64,000 nucleotides of DNA from Vigna angularis (Eukaryota > Streptophyta > Magnoliopsida > Fabales > Fabaceae). Below the pieces are notes generated by a model. It did no database searches. It saw nothing but the letters and a program-made list of their open reading frames with translations, and had not been told where the DNA came from. The stretch spans positions 32,730,371-32,794,370 of the forward strand of contig NC_068976.1 of the NCBI RefSeq assembly GCF_016808095.1. Reading direction: 5' to 3'. The translations under genes were made by a program, and so were the position numbers. The stretch's first letter is position 1, and every line of letters begins with the position of its first letter. This document shows positions 43,910 to 55,847 of the stretch, piece after piece.

Positions 43910-43914
43910 ATGCT
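43910..43914. other. TSD of element D, left copy
   Basis: The pentamer ATGCT is repeated at 59222-59226 on the other side of element D. Joining the two sides at this pentamer restores the reverse-transcriptase motif FSIKDL of element C. Confidence 0.9.
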
Positions 43915-45922
43915 TGTTGAAAGGCTTTTTGGTCGCACAAAAAAGTCAACAAATCTTGTCCCCCTAATGTAGTAAAGGGCTGACCAGGAATCAATCCAAA
44001 GATTAAGTTCAAAGTGTAAAGTTAAAATCTTGTTATTTATTTACTATTTATTTACTATTTATTATCTAAACTATTAATGCAATGTGGGGACATTAAAAAA
44101 GAAACAATGAAATTAAAAGAAATAAATAAAGCAATTGAAATCTATTTAAAAATAATAAGAAAATAAAGAAAGAAAATGCAAAGAAATAAAACCTACACTA
44201 AAGTAATAAAAAGATTGAATCTAACTAAGCATACAAATCAAAACAATAGCTACTCTAACATATGAATATTATGAATTAATAATACAAGAAAAATTGGAAG
44301 CAACTGAATATGGAATTTAATGAAAACAAATAACATTTAAAGAGAAAGAAGAGTTTATGCATATAACAAAACCAAAGTTAAAGAATCAGAGTAAGGAAAA
44401 TGGGTTAGAATAAAAAACTAGAATCAAATTCATGTAGAATCAATGCACAGAGTGGTTAATCATACATCAGGAAGACATCCTGTTAAGATAAGTGCATCAC
44501 AGGGTCTTAAAGTTCATTTCCAGAACTTAAAAGTCAATGATTATCACTTAGTTCATCAAAATCATAATGAATCTAAATCCAATTCATGCTCCTAATCAAC
44601 ATCAGATATGAAATATACTCTAAATGCAAATAAAACCTACAATATACTCTAAAACATATAAAATCATAATTAAAACCAAATAAAAGAAGCAACAATATGA
44701 ACTACAATATTTTTCTTTCATTGGACTCATCTCCAAACTCGAGAAGACATCTCGATAAGTCATGCTCACTATGGAGTCATGTAATTCCCTAACGAATTTC
44801 AACTATGTGGAGTCACAGAGTCCAAATCATTTTCAATGAAGAACAAGAAACATAATCACATAATCTCACAAGAATACGGAAACATTGAAGAAAAAAAATT
44901 CAAAACAACAAAATCATAAAGCACACAAAACAAAAAACACATCAAAGAAAAAGAACATTTTATTAACGAGAAAGGAGAATTATAATAGAGAATAACGAAC
45001 GAAACGCGCAATCGGAGCCACCACGGGCTGTCACCACCGTGAGTGTTCGCTCCAAAAGCTTAGAGAAACAAAAACCTACTCTATGGAAAGCGTAAACCTA
45101 AGCTAAAAAAATGTAAAACTGTGTATCTGTAAGTGTATCTATGTACATGCCCTTTTATAGGGTCGAAGAAGAAAGAAAAAAAATGAAAGAGAGAAAAAGG
45201 GAAAGGGAAGATAAGTCGAGAACCTTCGACGCTTTAAGCTTCTCCCCATCGGACGGTCTCCGTTTGCTCTCCTCCTCAAGCCCTTCGATCAAATTTAACC
45301 TCTTCGCTTCTCGGTCAGTTCTTCTTTTCCGAGCCGGATCGCGAGCTTGGCATCATCTTCTCTAGGCAGGTAATACACTTGAGCCATGGAGCTCTCTTTC
45401 TCTCACTCTCTCTAATGCGTCAAGCCCTAGCCCCAAAAGCAGCTTCTACTCCAATTGAATGTCTCGAGCTATGACCCCCTGAGGCATCAACAATGCTAAA
45501 ACGCTACACTCCACTTAGTTGGAGTTAGCCCATGTAGTGGCCGAATTCTTTTCAGTGCAGGCTAGTTTTAATTGCAGCAAAACAACAACTTAATCTCAAA
45601 TGTAGCGACCCAGAATGTGCTTTTCAATTAATCCCATGATGGCGGCAACAACCCAAAACATGGTCCAATATGAAATTTAAAATCCAATTAAAAAAAAAAT
45701 CAGCAATTGAAACAAAAGAAAGGTAAATTTTACAATTAAAGAAACATTAAACCTAATTAAAAAAAACAAATTTTTATTAGAAGAATTTCAAAAGAAGAAA
45801 ATTATTTTTCTACTTATTTACAAAAATACTAAAAATGCACCTAAAAATCTATTTTTAACTAAATACAAAATTAAAGAAAAATCCTAAAACTAGCCTATTT
45901 CTAAACAATTAAGAAGAAAAAT

Positions 45923-46676
45923 TGTCGGTATCAGAACAATCCGTATCGTAGAGTCGCGCAGCGGAATAAAGTAAGCGGAAAGCGTGTTCGGTCACAACTT
46001 AAGTTAAGATGGTCCGTTTTTATAAAATTAGTTTTCTTAGAGAAAATTTATCGAAGAGTTAATGTGCGGAAAATGTAAAGAGTGTAGGGAGCAGAAAAAT
46101 TCAGCACACAATTTTTATCCTGGTTCGAATCAAAAGATTCTACGTCCAGTTGTTAATCACTATAAAAAGTGATTAACGTTTTCACTAAAATCAGTTTCAC
46201 AGATTTACAATAGAGTGAATGAAACAGATGAACGAACCAGAAGGGTGCTTCCTTCGACCAAAGAACCAAAAGCGATCAATCTACACTTTCCTTCGACCAA
46301 CGAACCGGAACAGTGCAGAAACAATCTTCCTTCAACCAACGAACTGGAAGAACAACAACGTTGCCAACTCAAAGAGAACCGCTCCGACCTTTGACCCACA
46401 AAGCACGAGCTTCTCCTATTCACGAGACCAGGCAATGCAATGAACTAGCTTTTTGGAACTTCCTCAGATCACACTGTATTCTCAAAAAGCTCAGAGTTAA
46501 CCCTCTAAGGGTTTTAAAAACAACTATATATAGACAACTGGTATGAAGTGAAAAGTCATATTACAACTGCCAGTGATAATCGATTATTGTTAGTGATAAT
46601 CAATTATTTAAGTCCGTTATAGGTATTTTCAAAAAGTGATAATCGATTATTCTGAGGAACAATCGATTATTCCAGG
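45923..46676 (-). repeat. 3' LTR of element E, truncated
   Basis: This copy has the TATA box CTATATATAG (46524-46533), two palindrome pairs (46576/46596 and 46639/46659), and hairpin modules at 46249-46350. It is cut at about 46676 and joined directly to the middle of the accessory ORF. Confidence 0.85.
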
Positions 46677-46679
46677 GAC

Positions 46680-47351
46680 CTTCAACATGGTGTCAGAGAT
46701 GAGCACTGGCCAATCAATGTGTATGTGATTTAAAATCCCATACAAGAGTAGAAGATCTTGCTTCGAACATTGAGCATGGTTAGTGGCACGAGGACAGAGA
46801 AGCCATACAATCAAGTAGTGGATCATCCTTTCTTCAACCTTGAATCCACCAACAAGCAGTTGCCGACGGTTGATTTGTTGTTCATGATGTCACAAAAAAG
46901 ATTGAAAGGCAATGAGACGATTGAAGTCCGGGACGCCAAGATGAACTTTGACAACATCATCCCAGATTGTTAGTTGAGCAATAGTCGTCCAAACGTCATC
47001 ATCCAAAATGATTGGAACTCCTTTCACTTTAGTGGAGGTGATTTCGTCACGATAACGCAGATTGAAGTAGAAGACACATATAAGATCAGGGTATATACAT
47101 CCCTTTTGTTCGACGAGATGCGAAAGACCTTGAGCGTCGAACAAATATGGAAATTGAAAGCCGTAAAATCTGTAAAAGTCAAGGCGTATGAACTTTACCA
47201 CCATTATCCGACGTTCTTGCCAAGAGTGAACGTACTCAACATGTTTTTCCTCATACGAGATCCATCCTTCGATGGAAGCAAGGCGAATGTTTCTAGAACG
47301 AGATGATGAAGCACCAACAATCCTCCTACGTGGTCTTCTTGAATCAGCCAT
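46680..47351 (-). pseudogene. accessory ORF remnant of element E
   Basis: It is homologous to the 5' two-thirds of the element B ORF (19900 to about 19235). The start MADSRRPRRR is conserved, and the shared residues include EGWIS, FYRFYGFQF and VKGVPII. An in-frame TGA replaces an Arg codon near 46890 (AFQSFL then stop), and the C-terminal third is deleted. Confidence 0.85.
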
Positions 47352-47436
47352 GAGAAAAAAGATGGGATAAGTGGAAAAAAGGAAGAAATTTGGTGCATAT
47401 TGTGTTTGAGCAGTGGTTTGGGTGCAAAGAAGTGAC

Positions 47437-47770
47437 CATTAATCGATTATAGGAGGCTATTTATAAGAGAAATCGAGAAACTAGCCAATTTTAGCCGTTT
47501 TATGGCCGTTAGAATTCGCTGCAACGACTCTTTTTCTGAAACTGGCCACGTGATAATCGATTATTGTAAGTTATAATCGATTATCTGTTCAAAAGTCATT
47601 TTCCAGAAATTGTATGATAATCGATTACTGATGAAGATAATCGATTATTTGTTCTTGAATACCCAGTTTTGGGTTTGAGTCAGGATAATCGATTATTCCA
47701 TGGGATAATGGATTGTCTGCGATTAGAGACTTTCTCAAAATCCAAGAATAATCGAATATGCTCTTATGAT
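47437..47770 (-). promoter_or_regulatory. internal palindrome array of element E
   Basis: Four pairs start at 47553/47573, 47617/47637, 47685/47705 and 47738/47759 (spacing 20, 20, 20, 21), plus a single copy at 47437 and the TATA box at 47455-47463, 104 nt before the ORF start. The layout matches 20007-20409 of element B, minus one pair. Confidence 0.8.
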
Positions 47771-47827
47771 AATCGATTAAAAACGCTAAGTTTACGAAAA
47801 ATGCTAAAATTTCAAAAATCTTAAATT

Positions 47828-47938
47828 TAAGACATGTCTAACACTCCTAGCTCTCTTCTAAGTTCATAGAATCTATCTTTAGGCAGAGCTTTTGTAAAGA
47901 TATCTGCTAATTGATACAGAGTATCATTATATTCTATT
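47828..47938 (-). pseudogene. end of element E pol (RNase H tail)
   Basis: The minus strand encodes about 35 residues matching the end of element B pol ([14 protein letters not shown] region, ending LGVLDMS). The match stops abruptly at about 47938, where unrelated sequence begins. Confidence 0.75.
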
Positions 47939-49160
47939 GTGTAGTCCAATGCAATGCAGAAATTTTTACAAGCCAGTTCAGATTAGTATTTTCAAGTCCA
48001 AACCAGTTTCAATAATCTTAAGCAAATCAAATTCAGCTTTCAGCAGACTCAATTAATCTCTGAAATCAACAATCATTTTTCAAATAGTTAAGATATCAAT
48101 GATTCAGCAACCAATTTATAAACTACAATGAACACAACAATAGCTTAAATGAATATGAGCACATCTCAACTACTCAAAGTTTATCATGAAGACTTTACTG
48201 CTAGCACAATTTGTTCAAAACTGACTTTGACAACACAATTTATAACTTCCCAATCAACAACTATGATTCATGCACTCTCATATCCCAATTTGTTCAACCC
48301 CATGAATTCAGCTCTGCATATCAAAACATATACAAAAATTAAAACAATAAAATGCAGTAATCAGATTTAATTCAATAAAATTGTTTATCTTGGTTCAATG
48401 GATTTTATCCCCCAGCTTAATCAACTACACTCAGGCTTTTCAACCAGGATTTGTTGGCAAAGCTATCAGAAAATAGAGACAAAACAGGACAACCACAAAT
48501 TGGAAAATAAGAAACAAGCTTTTATTGCAAGTTTACATAAATGTAATGCACCATGTAGACCTCAGAAATAAGCAATTAAACCAACAACTTGTCATCAACA
48601 AAAGATCTAAAAATGGTGGTTTAGAGAGTGAAAACACACAGAGCTGTTAAAACTCAAGATTCTTTGCCATGAACATGTTTAAATCAGTGAAAAGAACTTG
48701 TGATCACAGGTAATTGATGTTAAACAACAATGTTTCTAAGATTCACTTATCCAGATCCAATTATGTGTTAAATTAAACAACTCCACCAACGAATTTTAGA
48801 TATAATGAGTCAAATAACTTCTGAATACTTAATTGGTCTCAAAAACAATTAAGAAAACTTGAATAAGGCACTATGAAAAGATTTCAAGATGTTCAACAAT
48901 GAAATAGTGGTAAACCAGAATTTAAAACTGGAAAGTTTACTCAAACAAGGAAATGCAGTTTCAGCTAACTGCTTTTAAAGACTATTCTGCAGAGATTTTC
49001 ACAATGATAACCAAATAATGGAAGATTAAAAAGACAAGCAGAACAAAATACAACAACACAGTTTAAACAACACTTAGCTCAATCACGTGGTGCTCAAACC
49101 ACGGCTTTGGATACCACTTGATGGAATTACTCCTTGACCTGGAACATCAATTTCAAAAGC
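47939..49160. other. unrelated filler replacing pol of element E
   Basis: This 1.2-kb block lies between the RNase H tail and the protease start of element E. It has no copia pol motif. A 'tcttggttcaatggatttta' segment at 48390 resembles the transcribed part of copia LTRs, and its right end has a primer-like GGTATCCAAAGC on the minus strand, so it may be an LTR-bearing remnant. No TSD was found. Confidence 0.45.
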
Positions 49161-49162
49161 AG

Positions 49163-50544
49163 AATACCATAAAGCTCTCTTATCCTTTTGAAAACTAATC
49201 CTGCAAAGAAAAGCAATACAGTTTTTGGTCCCCATAATCTCATTTGGGTCCTTGGGGTTAGTACATGCAAGCAAACATCATTTGACAACTTTAACCCATG
49301 CATATTTTTCATTTGGAATTCCATAATGTTTTATTCTACATTTGTTTGAAGGATGTCCCTTTTTCATGCAATAGAAGCAACAAACACCATGCAGTTTGGT
49401 TTTTATAATTGTTCCTTTTTCAACCCAAACTTTACGTGTTCTGCTATTTTGTGGTTTCTTAAAATACACATTTTTTGTTTTTGAAAGGATCCAGCTTAAT
49501 ATCATTTTTCACACAAGATGAAGATTGTGTTGCTTTCATAAGCAAATTTTCCAATATGTCAATATCAAACATATAACTCTTGCAAGACAAGCATTCAACA
49601 GGATTGTCAATAACAGTAGAATCTTTCATTTCTAAATTGCAAATTGTATTTCTTAAAATAACTTCCTCATCTAAAGCCTTCTCATATTTAATTTGCAATT
49701 CTTTAAATTCCTTTTTCAAAATTTTGTGAGCAATATTCAATTTCTCAGATTCATCAAGTAATTCAAGAAAAGCCTTTTGTAAATCAAATTCACTAGAGTC
49801 AAGACTAGAGCAACTTACTTGGCTTGCAGTGTCATCAATATTAGCTGTCAAACACAAGTTTGCTTCTTCACCAGAATCACTTGATTCATTATCAACCCAA
49901 GCAATGTAGGCCTTCTTCTCTTTGTGAGTTTTCTTTTTCTTTCTTTATATACTTCTTTTGTTGCTTGAACAATCAGCTTTCACATGGCCTCTTTCACCAC
50001 ATCCATAACATTTGAAGCTTGAAGAGGAGCCTTGATAGTCCTTCTTTTCCTTCAAGATTTCACTTTCAAATGATTTTTCTTTGGCCATCAAGCATAGATT
50101 TTTTTTGCTCATTAGAATCGCTTGAGCATGAGGAGTTTGATGTAGAGCTTGAATCAGACATTGTCAACTTATCCACAGCTATGACTTCATTATAAGTGAG
50201 TCTTAAAAATTTCCACATTTCCTGTGCACTTTTATAAATAGAAACTTTGAAGAATTCATCAAGGGTTAATGCAGATAAAATTATATTCTGAGCATTAATA
50301 TCAAATTGGGCTCTTCTGTTTTCCTCAATAGTCCAGTCAAAATATGATTTTTCTACTTCTACACCATCAACAGTACGTTTAGGAATATAAGGACCATTTT
50401 GTACAGCTTCCCAGATGCCTCTGTCAACAGACCCCATAAATATTTCCATTCTGACTTTCCAGAATGCATAATTATCACTTGTAAAAGTGGTGGTCTGTTG
50501 ATGGAAGCACCTTTGACATACACTTGAGTTTGATGAGTGGCCAT
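49163..50544 (-). pseudogene. element E gag, broken and internally deleted
   Basis: The start MATHQTQVYVKGASINRPPL-like N-terminus (50544) matches element B gag. The middle capsid part is deleted: from about EMWKFLRLTY the sequence jumps to a Ser-rich linker. A zinc knuckle (CYGCGERGHVKADC type), the coiled-coil part and the YAWVKVVK end with TGA follow in other frames. After the stop there is a CTTTGCAG acceptor-like site and the first residues before the protease (ALWY), where the match ends. Confidence 0.85.
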
Positions 50545-50590
50545 TTTCGCAAAAGTTTGAAAGAATATCAAAGCAAGCTCTAATACCAAT

Positions 50591-51670
50591 TGGTATCAGG
50601 ACAACCGGTATCAAAGAGTCGCGCAGCGGAATAAAGTAAGCGGAAAGCGTGTTCGGTCACAACTTAAGTTAAGATGGTCCATTTTTATAAAATTAGTTTT
50701 ATTAGAGAAAATTTATCGAACAATTGATGTGCGGAAAATGTAAAGAGTGTAGGGAGTAGAAAAATTCAACAAAATTTTTTTATCCTGGTTCGAATCAAAA
50801 GATTCTACGTCCAGTTGTTAATCACTATAAAAAGTGATTAACGTTTTAACTAAATTCAGTTTCAAAGATTTACAATAGAGTGAATGAAACAGTAAGATAA
50901 AACCTTCCTTCGACGAACGAACCGGAAGGGTGCTTCCTTTGACCAACGAACTGGAAGCGATCAATCTACACTTTCCTTCGACCAACGAACCGGAACAGTG
51001 CAGAAATAGTTTTCCTTCGACCAACGAACTAGAAGAACAGCAGCGTTGCGAACTCGAAGAGAATCGCTCCAACCTTTGACCCACAAAGCGTGAGCTTCTC
51101 CTATTCACGAGACCAGGCAATGCAATGAACTAGCTTTTTGGAACTTCCTCAGATCACACTGTAGTCTCAAAAAGCTCAGAGTTAACCCTCTAAGGGTTTT
51201 AAAAACATCTATATATAGAAAACTAGTATGAAGTGAAAAGTCAGATTAAAACTGCCAGTGATAATCGATTATTGTTAGTGATAACGATTATTTAAGTCCG
51301 TTATAGGTATTTTCAAAAAGTGATAATCGATTATTCTGAGGAACAATTGATTATTCCAGGGACTTGTACAATTCTCATCAGGACTAGTGATAATCGATTA
51401 TTTGAAGTAATAATCGATTATTCCAGAGCAAAAATGGTTTTTCAAGACAGCTCAAGATAATCGATTATTGTATCTCATAATCGATTATATACGTAACTTC
51501 TCTATATATACAAAATTTCTAAGTTACACATGCTTAAACTTTTTCCTAATACATTTGCAAACTACTAAAGTGCTTTTAAAACAATTATGACTTAATTCTT
51601 CGAGTTTTATCACTTGCAGCATCATCAAAATATTTTATCTTCAAAGTACCAATGCTCCTCATTGGTAACA
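50591..51670 (-). repeat. 5' LTR of element E
   Basis: This 1080-bp LTR has four palindrome pairs (51261/51281, 51323/51343, 51390/51410, 51457/51477, all spaced 20 bp), the TATA box CTATATATAG at 51209-51218, and four hairpin modules of the type CTTCCTTCGACCAACGAA at 50903-51033. Directly next to it on the internal side is a decayed Met-tRNA primer site. Confidence 0.9.
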
Positions 51671-51729
51671 AAAACAAGCTAGCCTAGACTCCTAAATACA
51701 AATAAAAGTGTAAAAATAAAGAGTTATCA

Positions 51730-53570
51730 CAGCCCACACTTAGACAACTACCCTCCTGGGCAGGGACAAACTAAAAATGAAAAAGCAAAAGTAGAGACTC
51801 AAACTAAAAAAGAAAGGAACACTTGACTCTATCACATTCAACTCAACTATGTTAATTACACAACTACCAGCTATTTTTTCTAATCAACACTGCACAAACA
51901 GAATCACCAACTCCAAATCTAAGTTTCAGCAACTCTAGCAAGCTAAGAACAATTAGATTCAACCAAAACAAGCAAGAAGATACAATTCAGAGAAGTAGCA
52001 GCCCAATTTCAACCTCACAGGACAAAGTGTTTACACTCAGATTCACTCAATTGTTTAGGTTAGCCTGTGTTTCACTCCACATAACATGATATACCATAAT
52101 TCTTAGCTTTGGAAAAACTCTAATTGACACTGCTTGAATCAAGATATCCTCTAGATCACTAGGACTTTCTTGGCTTGTAATGTAAGGGAAAATGGAAAAG
52201 GCTAGATGGATGAGAAATAAAAGCTGGAATGGATTAGAGAAATGCGAATGAAAGAAGGGAGAATCTGAAACTTAGTGTAGGTATATCATTTTTGTTTAGC
52301 CAGAATCTATTTTTTTCTTTCTTTCTCTCTGGTTCTCTTTATTTTTCACTCATTTCAGGTCTTTCTTTTATTTTCTTTTCTGATCTCACTAAATTCCAGA
52401 CCTGTTTCTTTCTTTCTTTAATCAACTAGATTTTTCAGAACATTTCCTTTTCTTTTCTTTTTCATCTCTGGCCTTATTATCTTTTTCATGCACTTTTCAA
52501 GTTCTAGATTTCTCCCTACATCTCACAAATCTCTAAGGAATGATTAGTTGGGGGAAAAGGCTTGAAATAGATGGAAAACAAAGAAAAGAGACTAAAGCTC
52601 AAATGAGGGTACAATGGAAAGAAATGTGAATGGGAAGAAGAAAAAAGGCCTAGATCATCTTTGAAGTTTTATCAAGATCAAGCACACTCAAAGAGAATTA
52701 ATACAAAATCAGAACTATGGTTATACATGCATGCAATCACACTAGAAAGAAAAAATTTGGCCCAAAACTCTTCAAGGTTAAAAATTTTGACAAATTTTTA
52801 ACCATGCAAAAACTGCTTATATAGATTGAACTAACTGCAAAAACTGTTGCTAGAGCTACATCTACTTAAATCTAGAGCTAAAGACACTATTGACAATCTA
52901 TCTTAGAGAAACAAAGCTAAAAGGTTAAGTAAAGTAGGAAAAAGTTAAGTAAAGTGTGCAACAGAACCTAGAAATTCCTACACAACATTACCTAAAGCTA
53001 TTTACAACCTAGACAAACTAAGACAGAACAGAATGTAACCTAGACAGCTCCTAACTAAAACTTTTACGAACTAAGACATCAAAAAGAACCTTAACAGATC
53101 ATAAGAAAAGAAACATGCATGATGAAAAGGAAAAGAGTAGCTTAAAACAAATCCTAAAGTAAAAAGAACCTAAACCAATCAAAACAAAAACGTATAAGAA
53201 GGAAGAAACTAAAAGATAGCCTAAAACAAAAAGAACCTAAAGGGAATTCCAATTAAAGAGAAAACAAAACCTAAGCAATGAAAAAAATCTAAAACTAATT
53301 CCTATTCACAAAAGTTAAAACAAAGAAGAATCTAAAGAACTAAAACAGAATATGAAACAGGGAAACAAAAATAGAGAAAGGAAAAGAACTTAGTACGAAT
53401 TATACTTACAAATTGAACTAAGTATGGTTATTTACACTAAAATCTTCAATGTTTACAAACACAATCAGACCTAAACTAAAGGGAACACAACTCAGAAAAA
53501 AATATTTACCCCTATTCTACTCAAAACAGATACTAAACAAAGTTATTTACATAAAACAAGACTTTTACAT
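51730..53570. other. element D internal 3' non-coding region
   Basis: This long AT-rich region lies between the gag-side sequences and the 3' LTR of element D. It has no pol motif and no long open frame. It is pyrimidine-rich around 52300-52470. Confidence 0.55.
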
Positions 53571-53640
53571 TTATACCTTCCCACCCCCAGACTTAAGAGG
53601 CACATTGCCCTCAATGTGTGAGTGAACAAGGTTTTCTAGC
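53571..53640 (-). promoter_or_regulatory. Athila-type polypurine motif
   Basis: The minus strand reads 'cacattgagggcaatgtg', then 'aagtctgggggtggga'. This pair of motifs is characteristic of the 3' non-coding part of Athila-type elements and supports the assignment of element D. Confidence 0.65.
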
Positions 53641-54134
53641 AACAACACAAACAACCATAAATATGTACAAGACAAATGAATATACAAGAATTAAAAGCAC
53701 AACTGGAACAACGAATGTGTATAGTAGAACCAGAAAACAAAAACAGAATATATAATGTACGTGAAGAAGAATAGAAACTGAAAATGAAAAACAAGAACAG
53801 AAACAAGACTAAAAAGTAAAACTACAAAACTAAAGAGGAAAATAACTTATTCTGATTGGCCACAAATCAAAGTTAATTCTTTTTATTTTTATGAAAAACA
53901 ACATATGTTCTACTCTACTATTTACTATGCTATCTATGACTACTCTATTTACTACAAAATATCTAAAATTATTAACAAGAGAAGGAAAGATCTTATCAGT
54001 TTGCTCCTTATGCTCTCAACCACTCCTTGCAATAACTCCCTGGCTGCACCAATCTACTTCTGCATAGGACTTGATTGGAGCAACACTGCCCTCTCATCCA
54101 AAGCAAGATGTTGGTTCTCTCTTTTCCAAGTAAA

Positions 54135-54731
54135 CTATTGCAGCAGCAGCAACAACTCTCCTTCCAATGGCAGTTGTTGAGTGTGAGGCACTAAGATAAA
54201 AACCTCTGGCTTGCTCAAAGCAGTACCAATGCAATCTTCTTCAACAACCATGGACTCCTTAATGACAGCACCTGCATTCTCATTTAACACACAATTAATA
54301 GCATCTGTTATAAGTTTAGAGTCTGGTTGTAACACATAACCAATTTCAGTACAAATTGAGCAAGAACCAGCTTCAAAATTACATATAAAATTCTCAGAAA
54401 ATTGTGTAAGATCAAAGTTTAGTTCTAACTCTATAAAGTTCTCATTTTGCACAATTTCTATCTCAAAATCAACACAAACATGTGAATCTGCAGCAGAATC
54501 AAGACTCAATTCAAAGTTGTTATCATGTAGAAGTTCATTCACATCAAAGATATCATTTTTATTCATGGTCGAGTAAAAAACAATAGCATTCACATTCACG
54601 GGTTTAATAGCTAAAACTGAATCAAGAATCTTAAGATGATCACTCAAAAATGCATCAGTTTCAGCTATAGGCTCTATAGAATCAATGTGCAGCAGATAAA
54701 AAACATTTGAATGCATAAATAGCTCAAGCAA
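54135..54731 (-). CDS. acidic ORF of unknown function in element D, 198 aa
   Basis: This open frame lies downstream of the gag remnant. The protein is acidic and rich in Asp, Glu, Asn and Ser with several Cys; it has no zinc-knuckle, protease or transmembrane pattern that I can recognise. It may be a fragment of a larger protein, since the frame stays open into related sequence at 54735-55000. Whether it is translated is unknown. Confidence 0.4.
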   Translation of the reverse strand: MLELFMHSNVFYLLHIDSIEPIAETDAFLSDHLKILDSVLAIKPVNVNAIVFYSTMNKNDIFDVNELLHDNNFELSLDSAADSHVCVDFEIEIVQNENFIELELNFDLTQFSENFICNFEAGSCSICTEIGYVLQPDSKLITDAINCVLNENAGAVIKESMVVEEDCIGTALSKPEVFILVPHTQQLPLEGELLLLLQ

Positions 54732-54982
54732 AGCAATTGGAATTTCAAGTTTAGAGAAAACATGTGCTTATTCATGATTCATCTTACCCATAACAACAGA
54801 ATCCACAGTTAAGTCAACAAAATCCATAAATCTATCATCAAAACTATTGTCAAGATCAGTGCACTTGTTATAAACACCATTACGAATAACAATGTGTTCA
54901 ACAGAAAGTACTGAATCCAAAATATGAGTGTGTGCAGGCATCAAAACAACAATATCAATGGCAGATTTTATTGGTTCAATTC

Positions 54983-55741
54983 TTAAAAGATCAAAAGATT
55001 GAAATCAAATTGAACCTCAGAAACATGTATAGGAATTTCATGTTCAGAGTAAACTTGCTCAAGTTCTTCAATTGCTACCTCAATACGATTCTCACCAGCC
55101 AGCTTGCAAATCAACTTCCTTGCCTCTTTTGAAGTCCTGTCCAACAAAGATCCACTAGCTGTTGCATCCACAAATATCCTTTCATTGCACAGGAGCCCTT
55201 CACAGAAGTAAATCTAGAGCAATGACTCTAAGATCTGGTGATTCTGACAAGCTGAGCAAATCCTATTGAATCACTCCCAATATTCAGTCAGGCTTTCTTC
55301 TTGAAACTGCACAATGGCAATAATCTCCCTCCTGATGCTGGCCACTTTGGCTGCTGGGAAGAACTTACTCAGAAATCTTTGCTGCATCTCTTACCATCCA
55401 GCAAAAGGATTACGCTAGTAGATAAACCAGTCTCTGGTTGCACCATGTAGGGACATGGGAAATGCCTTCATTAGCAATACTTCCTCTGGAATTTCAGTAG
55501 ACTTCATGGAGGCACATATCCAGCTGAATTCCTTGATGTGCTTGTGTGGGTCTTCATGTGCCAACCCATGGAATTTTGGAAGAAGCTTAATTAGCTTGGT
55601 CTTCAGCTCATTATTAGGCATCTCCCTCCTTTGTGGTACTTGAATGCAGGGAGGCTGGAAGACTGACTCTTGATTATTCCACTTCTTCATAGACATATCT
55701 CTTGGCCAGACCATGATGACTAATCCAAATTTGCAGCACAA
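54983..55741 (-). pseudogene. Athila-type gag, decayed
   Basis: The frame at 55415-55741 reads LLPKFHGLAHEDPHKHIKEF and LMKAFPMSLHGATRDW, the start of the Athila gag domain. It continues after stops with RFLSKFFPAAKVASIRREI, then EESLTEYWE, then LLDRTSKEARKLI near 55130-55080. All are conserved Athila gag motifs. At least four stops or frame changes break it. Confidence 0.8.
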
Positions 55742-55847
55742 AATTTGTCTCTAGACCTAGGGCAACAATAACAACTATCCTACACTAGTCATCCACTTAG
55801 GCAAAGAGATTATACCAAAAAAGGACACAAGAACAAAACTAAGACAA

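Larger units (their letters stand above)
45923..51670 (-). mobile_element. Sirevirus-like copia element E, deleted derivative
   Basis: It begins TGTCGGTATCAG and ends GGTAACA. The flanks AAAAT (45918-45922) and AAAAC (51671-51675) are a TSD with one C-to-T change, and the sister LTR of element D at 59150-59175 shows the empty site. It is related to element B: LTRs, accessory ORF, palindrome array, pol end and gag are all recognisable. Deletions removed most of pol, half of the 3' LTR and the end of the accessory ORF, and part of gag. Confidence 0.88.
43915..51729 (-). repeat. 3' LTR of element D, interrupted by element E
   Basis: The LTR sequence is 43915-45922 plus 51676-51729. It matches 57221-59221 throughout, except for about 180 bp present only here (around 45258-45437) and the 153-bp insertion present only in the other copy. 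Confidence 0.85.

Noticed and set aside
45141..45365. 74-codon frame in the 3' LTR of element D
   Set aside because: It lies in LTR sequence, and most of its end is missing from the sister LTR, so it is not conserved.
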